Assembly (NCBI GenBank): GCA_027039295.1
Contig: JALWEW010000038.1
Span: forward strand, 1 to 14,775
DNA: 14,775 nt
Direction: 5' to 3'
Source of the DNA: Acidilobaceae archaeon
GTDB taxonomy: Archaea; Thermoproteota; Thermoprotei_A; Sulfolobales; Acidilobaceae
In this document: positions 1 to 6,788 of the stretch, piece after piece
Layout: each line of letters opens with the position of its first letter
How positions within the stretch are numbered: position 1 is the stretch's first letter
Notes under the pieces: generated by a model
What the model was told of the DNA's origin: nothing
The model's input: the letters and a program-made list of their open reading frames with translations, nothing else
The model's database searches: none
Program-made: the position numbers and the translations under genes

Positions 1-131
1 CCCTCTCGGCGGCCCGGGAGGCGGTTCCACGCCTAGCAGGCCGGGGCAAGGGGGCCGCTGTCGTTGTTGACACCGTGGCTAGGGGGGTGCTTGCGGCGGC
101 ATGGAGGCTAGGCTTGTCCTCTCTGGTATAG
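1..131 (+). CDS. C-terminal end of an unidentified protein (5' truncated by window edge)
   Basis: Reading from position 3, the frame stays open for 42 codons and stops with TAG at 129-131. The codons have the G-rich first positions and AGG/CTA usage of the genes that follow, so I take it as the tail of a real gene. The visible peptide is Ala/Arg-rich, with a short hydrophobic stretch (AAVVVDTVARGVLAAAW) and no motif I can name. It overlaps the start of the next gene by 31 nt, so it is probably the first visible member of the same operon. DUF58 genes are often preceded by a MoxR-type AAA ATPase, but this tail does not resemble a MoxR C-terminus clearly enough to say so. Identity unknown. Confidence 0.55.
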   Translation, partial: LSAAREAVPRLAGRGKGAAVVVDTVARGVLAAAWRLGLSSLV

Positions 132-763
132 TGGTCTCCGGGGCCTCGGGGATATTCTTGGCGGTGGGCCTTGTCGCTAGGGAGCCCCGGGTAGCGGGGC
201 CCTCCATCTCGGGGCTAGTGGTGGGCCTGACACTTCTGAGCCTTGGCCTCACCTTCAGGGAGCCAGCCCTCGCGGCCCTAGAGGCCTATAGGGAGGCGGC
301 GGGCTCCATGATCAGGGGTGTAGCGGAGGACCTGGGACTCCTGGGGGGCCACGAACTGAGGGCCTGCCCGAGCGGCGGCTCCGTTCTGGTGACACTCTCG
401 CCGACCCAGCACTCATGCGAGGGCCTAGCCCCGGGCCTTGGGGCCCTAGGGGAGGATAGGCCATACGTAGCCCTCAGGATCCCCCTGCCCCCGGGGACCC
501 CCGGGGATCCCGGGGGGCTCTTGGGCCTCTTGGTGCCCTCCGACTCGGCCTCCGTGAGGCGGGTGGGCTCCACAGTGGAGGCTAGGCTCTCGGGTGTGAG
601 GCCCGAGGTCTACGCCTGGCACCTAGGCCCCGTAGCCCCCGTGAGGATCCTGGTGGCGGCTGCCGTCGCTGCAGGGCTGGGCGAGGAGGTCAGGCTAGCT
701 GGTGAGGAGGCCGACCCGGACTCGAGGGGGTACAGGGCGGTATACGAGGTGGCAAGGAGTTGA
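101..763 (+). CDS. Hypothetical membrane protein with two N-terminal TM segments
   Basis: This 220-residue protein starts at an ATG with a GGTG Shine-Dalgarno at 86-89. Two hydrophobic segments (about residues 5-27 and 33-52) form a membrane hairpin. They are followed by about 165 residues of soluble, Gly/Pro-rich sequence with two cysteines flanking a predicted beta region (around residues 88-106) and a rather conserved-looking C-terminus. I do not recognise the family. It overlaps the upstream gene by 31 nt and its TGA overlaps the TTG start of the next gene (TTGA at 760-763), so it is surely co-transcribed with the DUF58/archaeosortase genes. It contains no N-X-S/T sequon, unlike the secreted proteins of the operon, which favours a cytoplasmic soluble part. 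Function unknown. Confidence 0.75.
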   Translation: MEARLVLSGIVVSGASGIFLAVGLVAREPRVAGPSISGLVVGLTLLSLGLTFREPALAALEAYREAAGSMIRGVAEDLGLLGGHELRACPSGGSVLVTLSPTQHSCEGLAPGLGALGEDRPYVALRIPLPPGTPGDPGGLLGLLVPSDSASVRRVGSTVEARLSGVRPEVYAWHLGPVAPVRILVAAAVAAGLGEEVRLAGEEADPDSRGYRAVYEVARS

Positions 764-1008
764 GGGGGATCACGGCCTGGATAGTAACGTACGCCGCCGT
801 CCAGGCGGTCGCGGCGGCGCTCCTAGCGATGGCCGGCGAGTCCAGGCTGGGCGCCTACTACTCCATGGCCGTGCTGATCCACTTCATAGTAACAACGGTA
901 GCGCCGGGCCTGAGGGAGAGGGCCCGCCTGGCCCCCCTCGACGCCACCCTCCTCGCAGGGTTCACGGTGGTAGTAGCCCTCAGGGTCTACGAGGTGCTCA
1001 GGGGTTGA
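760..1008 (+). CDS. Small hypothetical membrane protein
   Basis: This 82-residue protein begins with TTG, whose last two bases are part of the upstream TGA (TTGA). A GAGGTGG Shine-Dalgarno at 746-752 lies 7 nt before the TTG, which decides the start. About three hydrophobic helices fill the protein (roughly residues 5-25, 32-50 and 63-80), with a basic/acidic loop (LRERARLAPLD) between the second and third. No family is recognised. The same TTGA arrangement joins it to the next gene at 1005-1008, so the three genes are probably translationally coupled. By size and position it could be a small membrane subunit of whatever complex the operon encodes; that is inference only. Confidence 0.7.
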   Translation: MRGITAWIVTYAAVQAVAAALLAMAGESRLGAYYSMAVLIHFIVTTVAPGLRERARLAPLDATLLAGFTVVVALRVYEVLRG

Positions 1009-2720
1009 GGGGCCTAGGAGCGGCTATCGTGGTGGCAATAGTAGCTGTTGCGCTCGCCCCCCATGCCGCCCTCGCAGCGCGCCCAGCGCAGCCCCAGCGC
1101 GGGGGCTTCGACGGGGGGCCCCTAGCCCTTATGCTCCTAGACGCCCTCAGGCAGGTGGCATCCGGCGACTACGCCGGGGCCCACACCCTGGCCACGGAGG
1201 CCCTCCACGTCAGGGTCACCGAGGGCCTCGAGCACCTCCATGAGAGGGTCTGGGGGCTGATCCTCAGCCTCACCGGGGCCCTCACGGGTAACGGAAGCGT
1301 CAGCGTCTACCAGCTCTATAGGGACTACCTAGACCTGAAGAGCCTCCTGAATAGCTACTCCTCCAAGCTCCTGGGTAGCGTGGCCGACCCAGCCCTCAGG
1401 AGGAGCCTACAGCTCGACCTCAAGGCCGTGGAGCCCGAGGCCCTCTCAAGGCTCAGGGCAGTTATACTCTCCAAAGCCCCAGGGAGCCCCTCAATCGGGG
1501 TCGAGGCGCCCAAGCGCGTCGAGCCGGGCTCGAACTTCACCATACACCTCACACTGCCACCTCTGCCCGCCAGCTGCCTAGAGGTCAGGGCTACCCTGTC
1601 GCTCGGCGCGTACTCCTACAAGGCCACAGCGCCCTGCGCCGCCCCCGGGGGGGAGGTAGAGCTTACCCTCAGGGCCCCCACGGCCCCGGAAGCCGGGGTG
1701 GGCCCGGGACCGCATGAGGCCTTGATTGAGGTCTACGCCGCCCCACTCCACGCCGTGGAGGGCCTGGTGGCGGCGGGTTACGCCTCGGTCGAGGTGGACT
1801 ACCTCAGACCGAGGATCTACTTCGAGGTGCCAGCCCGCGTTGACCCCGGTAGTAATGTCACGGTCAACGCAACCATGGTCCTCGGCGAGGCCACGCTGGT
1901 GGAGGTATCCATCTACGCCCCCAATGGCACCCTCCTCTACGCTGTAAACGAGACCATCTCGCCCGGCCCTAACAGGCTCGTGCTACCCACCGCAGGGCTG
2001 CCAGCGGGCTTCTACACTGCCGTATTTAAGATATACCCTGCAGGCCCCTACGCCGGAGCCTCCTACTCCAGCGGCCTCGCCGTACTCCCCAAGAGGCTCC
2101 CAGTCGTGATCGGAGTACCCAGGGCCCTCATCGGCCCCCCATTCAGGCTGGTCATAACGATAACAGGGCTCAGCGGCAACGCGGGAGAAGAGGGGGAATC
2201 CGAGGTTATAGTGGTACTCGACGGGCACACAATCTGGAGGGGGGCTCCAAAAATCGAGAATGGTAAGGCGGTTATTGAAGCCCCGATAAGCGGGGGCGTG
2301 ATAGGCGGTGCTCACAGGGTCGTTGTTAGGTACTACCAGGGCAACCCGCCTAGGGGCTACGCTGAGGCCGAGGCTGTAGTCTACACTATAGACCCCCTAG
2401 CGGTCCTGGCCCTGCTACTCCTAGCCCCCCTAGCCGCCAGCGCCTCAGAGTGGCTCGAGAGGGCGGCCACCTGGACCTCCGGGTCCCGCGACCCGCTGGT
2501 AGCGCTCTACAGGAGGGTGGTGGAGAGGCTCTCACCCATAGTGGAGCCCCCCAGGCCCCCCGAGACGCTGAGGGAGTACTACTCGAGGGCCAAGGCCCTC
2601 CTGGGGAGGCTGGCGGGGGCACTCCAGAGGTTCCTCCTAGCATACGAGGAGTACCTCTACTCCAACCACGAGCCGCCGGACCGCCGGGCCGCCGAAGCGG
2701 CCAGGGAGCTGGGGGTGTGA
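1005..2720 (+). CDS. Secreted Ig-like protein with C-terminal TM anchor and DUF4129-like cytoplasmic tail
   Basis: The frame is open from 702, but the start is TTG at 1005: it overlaps the upstream TGA (TTGA), has GAGGTG 8 nt before it (991-996), and immediately yields a signal peptide (residues 1-26, ending AALA-A). This gives 571 residues. A helical domain (about 40-165) is followed by two or three beta-rich Ig/CARDB-like domains (about 165-455), a single TM (about 464-484), and a cytoplasmic tail. The tail holds PPETLREYYSRAK and ends in LAYEEYLYSN (about 519-560), resembling the DUF4129 domain often encoded beside DUF58. DUF4129 is frequently fused to a transglutaminase core; none is seen here. 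Six N-X-S/T sequons all lie before the TM, fitting an extracellular, N-glycosylated part. Likely a surface-facing sensor or scaffold working with the following DUF58 protein. Function unproven. Confidence 0.82.
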   Translation: MRGLGAAIVVAIVAVALAPHAALAARPAQPQRGGFDGGPLALMLLDALRQVASGDYAGAHTLATEALHVRVTEGLEHLHERVWGLILSLTGALTGNGSVSVYQLYRDYLDLKSLLNSYSSKLLGSVADPALRRSLQLDLKAVEPEALSRLRAVILSKAPGSPSIGVEAPKRVEPGSNFTIHLTLPPLPASCLEVRATLSLGAYSYKATAPCAAPGGEVELTLRAPTAPEAGVGPGPHEALIEVYAAPLHAVEGLVAAGYASVEVDYLRPRIYFEVPARVDPGSNVTVNATMVLGEATLVEVSIYAPNGTLLYAVNETISPGPNRLVLPTAGLPAGFYTAVFKIYPAGPYAGASYSSGLAVLPKRLPVVIGVPRALIGPPFRLVITITGLSGNAGEEGESEVIVVLDGHTIWRGAPKIENGKAVIEAPISGGVIGGAHRVVVRYYQGNPPRGYAEAEAVVYTIDPLAVLALLLLAPLAASASEWLERAATWTSGSRDPLVALYRRVVERLSPIVEPPRPPETLREYYSRAKALLGRLAGALQRFLLAYEEYLYSNHEPPDRRAAEAARELGV

Positions 2721-2724
2721 AGGC

Positions 2725-5238
2725 GTGGCGGCGAGGGCCAGCGCTGCTGTCGTCGCGGCGCTCCTATCGATGATAGCTGTCGTCGCGGCCCTAGCCTGGA
2801 TCCCCACAAGCACGCCCCTCTCACCCTGGAACGCCGGGCCCCGCGGGGCATCGAGGCTAAACGCAACTCCAACCCAGAGCCTAGCCGGAGTGCCATGCGG
2901 CTCCAAGGTAATCGTGCCACTAGAAGAGCCGCCTAGCGAGAGCCTAGCAAGGCAGCTCGAGGCCCTTGCATCTTGCGGCTCAACGATAGTGGTCCTAGAC
3001 TCTAGGGGCTACTCTACAAGCCTCCTCGAACCCCTAGGCCTAGGCGTTGCAGTCGAGAACGCCACAATCATAGATGAGGTCAGCGCCGCAGGCGAGCCTT
3101 GGATCGTCAACGCCACACTAAGCATCCCCTGGCTCAACGAGACCCTCCACGTGGCGATACCCAAGCCACGCCTGACACTCTACACAACCCCCCCACAGGC
3201 TGCTGGCTACACTAGCCCCTACGCCTACGCCGACCTAGACCACAACTGGCACCTGAGCATGGCAGATAGGGTGGGATCCTACGCGGTGGTGGCGCTCTGG
3301 AGGAGGGGCAACTCCACCATAGTGCTAATACCCAGCCTCGAGGCGGCGTGGAACAACTACTCAACGGGCCTCACGGCGCTCCTAGGAGCCCTCCCCGGGG
3401 GCCCCACCCTATACTACACGGGCGCCCTCAGCCTCACAGGCCTCGACAAGCTCAAGGCCTCCCTAGCCCGGAGCCCGAAGAGCCTACCCCCACCTCTGGC
3501 CGGAGCCATCGCTATAGGCGTGGCGGCCTCCCTAGCGGGGGCCTACCTGGCGGGCTCGAGGCCCACGGCGTCGCCCCCAGCACTAGCGGGCACGGCGGCT
3601 GCTCTGGCGATAGCGGCGCTACTGACAGGTAAAACACTCGTAGGCGCTACGGCTCTAGTCGCTGCCGCGCTAGCCTCGGTCCCTCGCGCTCGGTGGCTGG
3701 CAGCATCGCTCCTTGTGGCAGCGGCCTTAGAGGCCTCGGGGGAGGTGCCAGGAGGCTGGATGCTCTACCTAGCCGCCGTGTTAGCCGCCGTCTATAGCGG
3801 CCCTGGGGGCGGGGGCGCGTGGGTTCTGGGGCCCACAAGCTATAGCTCCCTAGTGCTCCAGGCCTACCTAGCCCCCCTGATACTTCTCGAGCCTCTACTA
3901 GCAACGAGGTTAGCCTTCGCTGCAATAGCCTCGGCGACTCTAGGTGCAGCAGGGTATCTGGCCCTGAGAGCTTACCACGTCGAGGTACAGCCTCCTCCCA
4001 GCGAGGCCCCCCTGGGCTCTAGCGTTTCGGTTATCCTCAGGCTTGAGGGCCCCACGCACGCGGCCCTAGAAATCTGGGGCCCTAGGGGCCCGAGGATCGC
4101 CGTAGTAGCCCCCGGCGAGGCGCTCGAGTACGAGTACCCATTAGACTCAACGGGCCTCCACAGGATCAGGCTCGAGGTAGCCCTCGGTGACCCGCTAGGC
4201 CTTGCGCGGAGGACATTTACAGAGACCTTTGAGATCATGGCGATACCGGTCCTCGAGGCCCTGAGGAGCAAGGTGGCTGGGATCCTCGCGGGAGCCGGCG
4301 GCGCGGAAGAGCACCTGAGGGCAGTGAGGGTGGCCGCCGCCAAGCTAGAGCGCCCCAGAGCACTGGCAGCCGCTGGAAGGAGAGGCCCTGCCGTGCGAGA
4401 GTCACCCGGCGCCCTAGCCCAAGGCTATGGGGCAGGCGCTGGCTCCGGCCTGGGAGAAATCGGGTCCAGCGGCGAGGCTTGGAGGTCAGTAGCTCCTAGG
4501 GGCCTCCTCGAGACCATCCTAGCGCTCGTGGGCGACTCTTCCCAGATGCCAGGCGGGAGGAGCGAGTACCTCGGCCCGAGGCCCTTCGTTGCCGGCGATA
4601 GGATCGCTGACATACACTGGAAGAAGAGCATTGAGAAACAGGAGCTTGTAGTGAAGGAGTGGAACAGGGAGCACGGAGGAGGCCCCAGAGGAGGGGGCGC
4701 TGCTGGCTCTGGGGGCGCGAGTGTAGATGTGGTTATTGTTAACGTGGAGGCTAGTAAGCCCGACGACCTAGACGCTGTCCTCTACAGGGCTCTCTCTATT
4801 CTAGAGGCGAGTAAGTACAAGGCTTGGACCACACTGGCGCTGGTGAGGGGCAGGGACTATCTCGTCCTACAAGGCCCGCCTCAGGGGCTTCTAGCGGCCC
4901 TAGCAGAGGCAACGAAGATTTGGAGGCTCTCGGTCCCCTACAGGTACAGAGCCCCTGCTAGGCCAAGCGAGGCCCTCAAGGCTACGGCCTCGAGCATAGG
5001 CTCGAGGGGGCCCCACGCCGTGGTAGCAGTCTACAATGCTTGGAGGGCCCAGCAACTAGCAGTAGCCATACGCAAGGCCGGGCCAGCGCCGCCAGCATAT
5101 TTCACGCTTATACACGCGCCCCCAGCGGGCGTGTGGGCGGCCGTAACTGCTAGAGTGCTGAGCCTCGTAGGCTACGCGGAGGCGCCGAGGATCTCCATCC
5201 AAGCCCCGGCAACGGGGGTGCATGGCGGCCATGCCTAG
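2725..5238 (+). CDS. DUF4350-like / DUF58 fusion membrane protein
   Basis: This 837-residue protein starts at GTG 2725, four bases after the upstream stop, with GGTG 7 nt before it. Domain order: N-terminal TM (about 5-27); extracellular alpha/beta domain (about 57-235; IVPLEEPPSESLARQLEAL...STIVVLDS) resembling DUF4350; a cluster of TM helices (about 258-415); a beta domain (about 420-500, containing DPLGLARR, typical of DUF58 N-terminal parts); a Gly/Ala-rich linker; then the DUF58 signature YLGPRPFVAGDRIADIHWKK (about 615-634) followed by a VWA-like strand (VDVVIVNVEAS). The DxSxS metal-site motif of true VWA domains is not visible there. Six N-X-S/T sequons fall in the first ~225 residues and none in the C-terminal half. 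DUF58 proteins usually work with MoxR ATPases in envelope or complex maturation. Its stop overlaps the next gene. Confidence 0.88.
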   Translation: MAARASAAVVAALLSMIAVVAALAWIPTSTPLSPWNAGPRGASRLNATPTQSLAGVPCGSKVIVPLEEPPSESLARQLEALASCGSTIVVLDSRGYSTSLLEPLGLGVAVENATIIDEVSAAGEPWIVNATLSIPWLNETLHVAIPKPRLTLYTTPPQAAGYTSPYAYADLDHNWHLSMADRVGSYAVVALWRRGNSTIVLIPSLEAAWNNYSTGLTALLGALPGGPTLYYTGALSLTGLDKLKASLARSPKSLPPPLAGAIAIGVAASLAGAYLAGSRPTASPPALAGTAAALAIAALLTGKTLVGATALVAAALASVPRARWLAASLLVAAALEASGEVPGGWMLYLAAVLAAVYSGPGGGGAWVLGPTSYSSLVLQAYLAPLILLEPLLATRLAFAAIASATLGAAGYLALRAYHVEVQPPPSEAPLGSSVSVILRLEGPTHAALEIWGPRGPRIAVVAPGEALEYEYPLDSTGLHRIRLEVALGDPLGLARRTFTETFEIMAIPVLEALRSKVAGILAGAGGAEEHLRAVRVAAAKLERPRALAAAGRRGPAVRESPGALAQGYGAGAGSGLGEIGSSGEAWRSVAPRGLLETILALVGDSSQMPGGRSEYLGPRPFVAGDRIADIHWKKSIEKQELVVKEWNREHGGGPRGGGAAGSGGASVDVVIVNVEASKPDDLDAVLYRALSILEASKYKAWTTLALVRGRDYLVLQGPPQGLLAALAEATKIWRLSVPYRYRAPARPSEALKATASSIGSRGPHAVVAVYNAWRAQQLAVAIRKAGPAPPAYFTLIHAPPAGVWAAVTARVLSLVGYAEAPRISIQAPATGVHGGHA

Positions 5239-5677
5239 GAGGATCCAGGTCACCCGACTCCCTCTAGTTGCAGCAGTGCTCGCCGTGATCGCCATTGCAC
5301 AGCTGACAGCATCAGCCCAAGCCCCCCCAGGCGGTAGTGGGGGCTTCTGGGCCCATGTGAGAGAGGCCTATGGCCTCATACTAGAGCTCCACAGGAATCA
5401 CGTTGACACCACAGAGCTAACGATGAGGCTGGACAGGGCCCTAGTGCTCTGGGATGAGGGTAACAGAACCGCGGCTATCGAGCAGGTCCAGAGCGTCATA
5501 GCCGAGGCCGAAGCCCTGAGGAGTGTAGAGGGCCAAGCGCGCCTCAGGGTTGCACTCTACAAGTACGGCGTGGCAGCCGTGTTCCTCAGCATCGCGCCCC
5601 TGACCTACGTGCTGCTGCCCAGGGTCTACATCACCGCATGGTACAGGGCTCGGAGGAGGTGGGTGGTGGAGAGATGA
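5231..5677 (+). CDS. Small secreted helical protein with C-terminal membrane anchor
   Basis: I chose ATG 5231 because GGTG at 5217-5220 lies 10 nt upstream. ATG 5222 is in frame but only 1 nt from that site. The product (148 residues) has a signal peptide or N-terminal TM (about 9-30), an extracellular amphipathic helical region (about 40-105, including LDRALVLWDEGNRTAAIEQV, a pattern resembling one TPR-like hairpin), then a TM (about 110-130) and a strongly basic end (RARRRWVVER). One sequon (NRT) lies in the extracellular part. It overlaps the DUF58 gene by 8 nt and its TGA overlaps the next ATG (ATGA at 5674). The TM-plus-Arg end superficially resembles an archaeosortase sorting signal, but no PGF-like motif precedes it, so I call it an anchored accessory protein. 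Confidence 0.78.
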   Translation: MPRRIQVTRLPLVAAVLAVIAIAQLTASAQAPPGGSGGFWAHVREAYGLILELHRNHVDTTELTMRLDRALVLWDEGNRTAAIEQVQSVIAEAEALRSVEGQARLRVALYKYGVAAVFLSIAPLTYVLLPRVYITAWYRARRRWVVER

Positions 5678-6255
5678 GGCTCCTGGACGAGGAGGTGTTC
5701 GCAGTCATCATGGCCTTGGTGGTGGTGGGCTCCGTGCTGGCGGCGGCCACGGTCGCCCGCCAGGACTACGTTGCAGTCTACAACGCCTCGGCCACGCCGC
5801 CGAGGTTCGAGGGCTACAGGAGCCTCGGGGTGGTAGCAGAGGGCTTCACGGCCATAGGCCTCCTAAACGAGCACTGCAAGATAGGCGAGTACCCCCAAGT
5901 CGTCTTCCTCGGTGAGCGGCTCCCCCTATGCATATACCTATTCAACTACGAGGGGGAGCCGCTCGTGATGCAGGTCCGCTTCAAGATAGTGGCTAACACC
6001 ACCGAGATGCCCACCAACACAACACCATCGCCAGCGCCCGTGCTGGCGGAGTACACGAGGGCCCTCTACCACAACCAGTCAGCCCTCATACACGTCAGGG
6101 TCCCCATAGAGGCGCCGCCCAGCCTCGTGGGGGGCAACGTGACACTCGTGTTTGAGCTCTGGACCCTCAACCCCGAGACGGGCAACTGGACCTACACGGG
6201 CCGCTGGGTACACCTCCACGCGAGGCTCCAGGTCCTACCAGGCGCCGGGGGGTGA
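5674..6255 (+). CDS. DUF1616-like extracellular domain protein with N-terminal TM
   Basis: The start is ATG 5674, overlapping the upstream stop (ATGA), with GGTGG/GGAG just upstream. An in-frame ATG at 5638 would create an unlikely leader inside the previous gene. The 193-residue product has one N-terminal TM (about 8-28) and an extracellular beta-rich domain. The stretch GFTAIGLLNEHCKIGEYPQVV followed by ICIYLFNYEGEP-like sequence (residues about 57-95) matches the pattern of the soluble C-terminal part of archaeal DUF1616 proteins (FTEFYILG..G.a..YP...; N-E-G). Six sequons (NAS, NTT twice, NQS, NVT, NWT) suggest a heavily glycosylated surface domain. Two cysteines (about 66 and 84) could pair. 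The membrane half of DUF1616 is encoded immediately downstream. Confidence 0.78.
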   Translation: MRLLDEEVFAVIMALVVVGSVLAAATVARQDYVAVYNASATPPRFEGYRSLGVVAEGFTAIGLLNEHCKIGEYPQVVFLGERLPLCIYLFNYEGEPLVMQVRFKIVANTTEMPTNTTPSPAPVLAEYTRALYHNQSALIHVRVPIEAPPSLVGGNVTLVFELWTLNPETGNWTYTGRWVHLHARLQVLPGAGG

Positions 6256-6260
6256 GGGGC

Positions 6261-6788
6261 ATGGCGGAGACCCTGGAGGAGCTAGTTGAGAGGCTCGGAG
6301 GAGGCTACAGGGGCGCCAGGAGGGCCTACGAGATGGAGGCCCGCGGGGAGATCAGGCTCGTCGACCCAGAGCCCCCGCGGGCCTTCGAGGAGTACATATC
6401 AAGGCCCGCCTACGCCATGTGGCTCTGGACCAGCCTGGCCCTCGTAGCTCTGACCCTAGCCCTCCTTGGGGCTTCCGAGGCCAGCGCTGCGGTGAGGGCC
6501 ACGAGGTACGTGGTGGGCTCCATATTCGTGCTCTTCCTCCCCGGCTACGCGACCCTGGAGGCACTCTACCCCGGCGAGGGCGACCTGAGCCCCCTCGAGA
6601 GGCTGGCCCTAAGCCTAGGCCTCTCCCTCGCCATAGTGCCCCTCATAGGGCTGGCCCTCAACTACAGCCCGTGGGGCATACGCCTTAAGCCGATAGCAGC
6701 GAGCCTAGCAGCCTACACTACTGCCCTCCTGCTAGTGGCTGCCTACAGGAAGTATCTGCTCACGAGGGTGGAGGCCAGTGGCAGCTAA
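6261..6788 (+). CDS. DUF1616 membrane-domain protein
   Basis: ATG 6261 has GGTGA at 6251-6255 with 5-nt spacing. A GTG at 6252 overlapping the upstream stop (GTGA) is the alternative start. The 175-residue product has the N-terminal cytoplasmic segment typical of archaeal DUF1616 (A..ARGEIRLVDPEPPRAFEEYISRPAYAMWLW, about residues 25-57). Four TM helices follow, with the signature VLFLPGYATLEALYP and LERLALSLGLSLAIVPLIGL...NYSPWGIRL (about 91-145). Full DUF1616 proteins continue into an extracellular domain; this one stops after the fourth helix, and a matching soluble domain is carried by the preceding gene. DUF1616 has no established biochemical function; a role in surface-protein export or assembly is inferred. 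It ends 11 nt inside the archaeosortase gene. Confidence 0.85.
   Translation: MAETLEELVERLGGGYRGARRAYEMEARGEIRLVDPEPPRAFEEYISRPAYAMWLWTSLALVALTLALLGASEASAAVRATRYVVGSIFVLFLPGYATLEALYPGEGDLSPLERLALSLGLSLAIVPLIGLALNYSPWGIRLKPIAASLAAYTTALLLVAAYRKYLLTRVEASGS

Noticed and set aside
702..1004. N-terminal extension of the long plus-strand ORF that ends at 2720
   Set aside because: These 101 codons overlap two better-supported genes in other frames and read as Arg/Gly-rich non-coding translation. TTG 1005 has a ribosome-binding site, a coupled overlap and a signal peptide.
1983..2315. 110-codon minus-strand ORF inside the Ig-like protein gene
   Set aside because: It lies wholly antisense within a convincingly coding gene and has no motif; such shadows are expected in GC-rich DNA.
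5638..5673. In-frame ATG 12 codons upstream of the DUF1616-like gene start
   Set aside because: It would add a Gly/Glu-rich leader inside the previous gene. ATG 5674 overlaps the stop and directly gives an N-terminal TM.
5231..5677. 148-residue protein as an archaeosortase substrate
   Set aside because: It ends in a TM plus an Arg-rich tail, but no PGF-like or other short signature precedes the TM, and the extracellular part is short and not S-layer-like.
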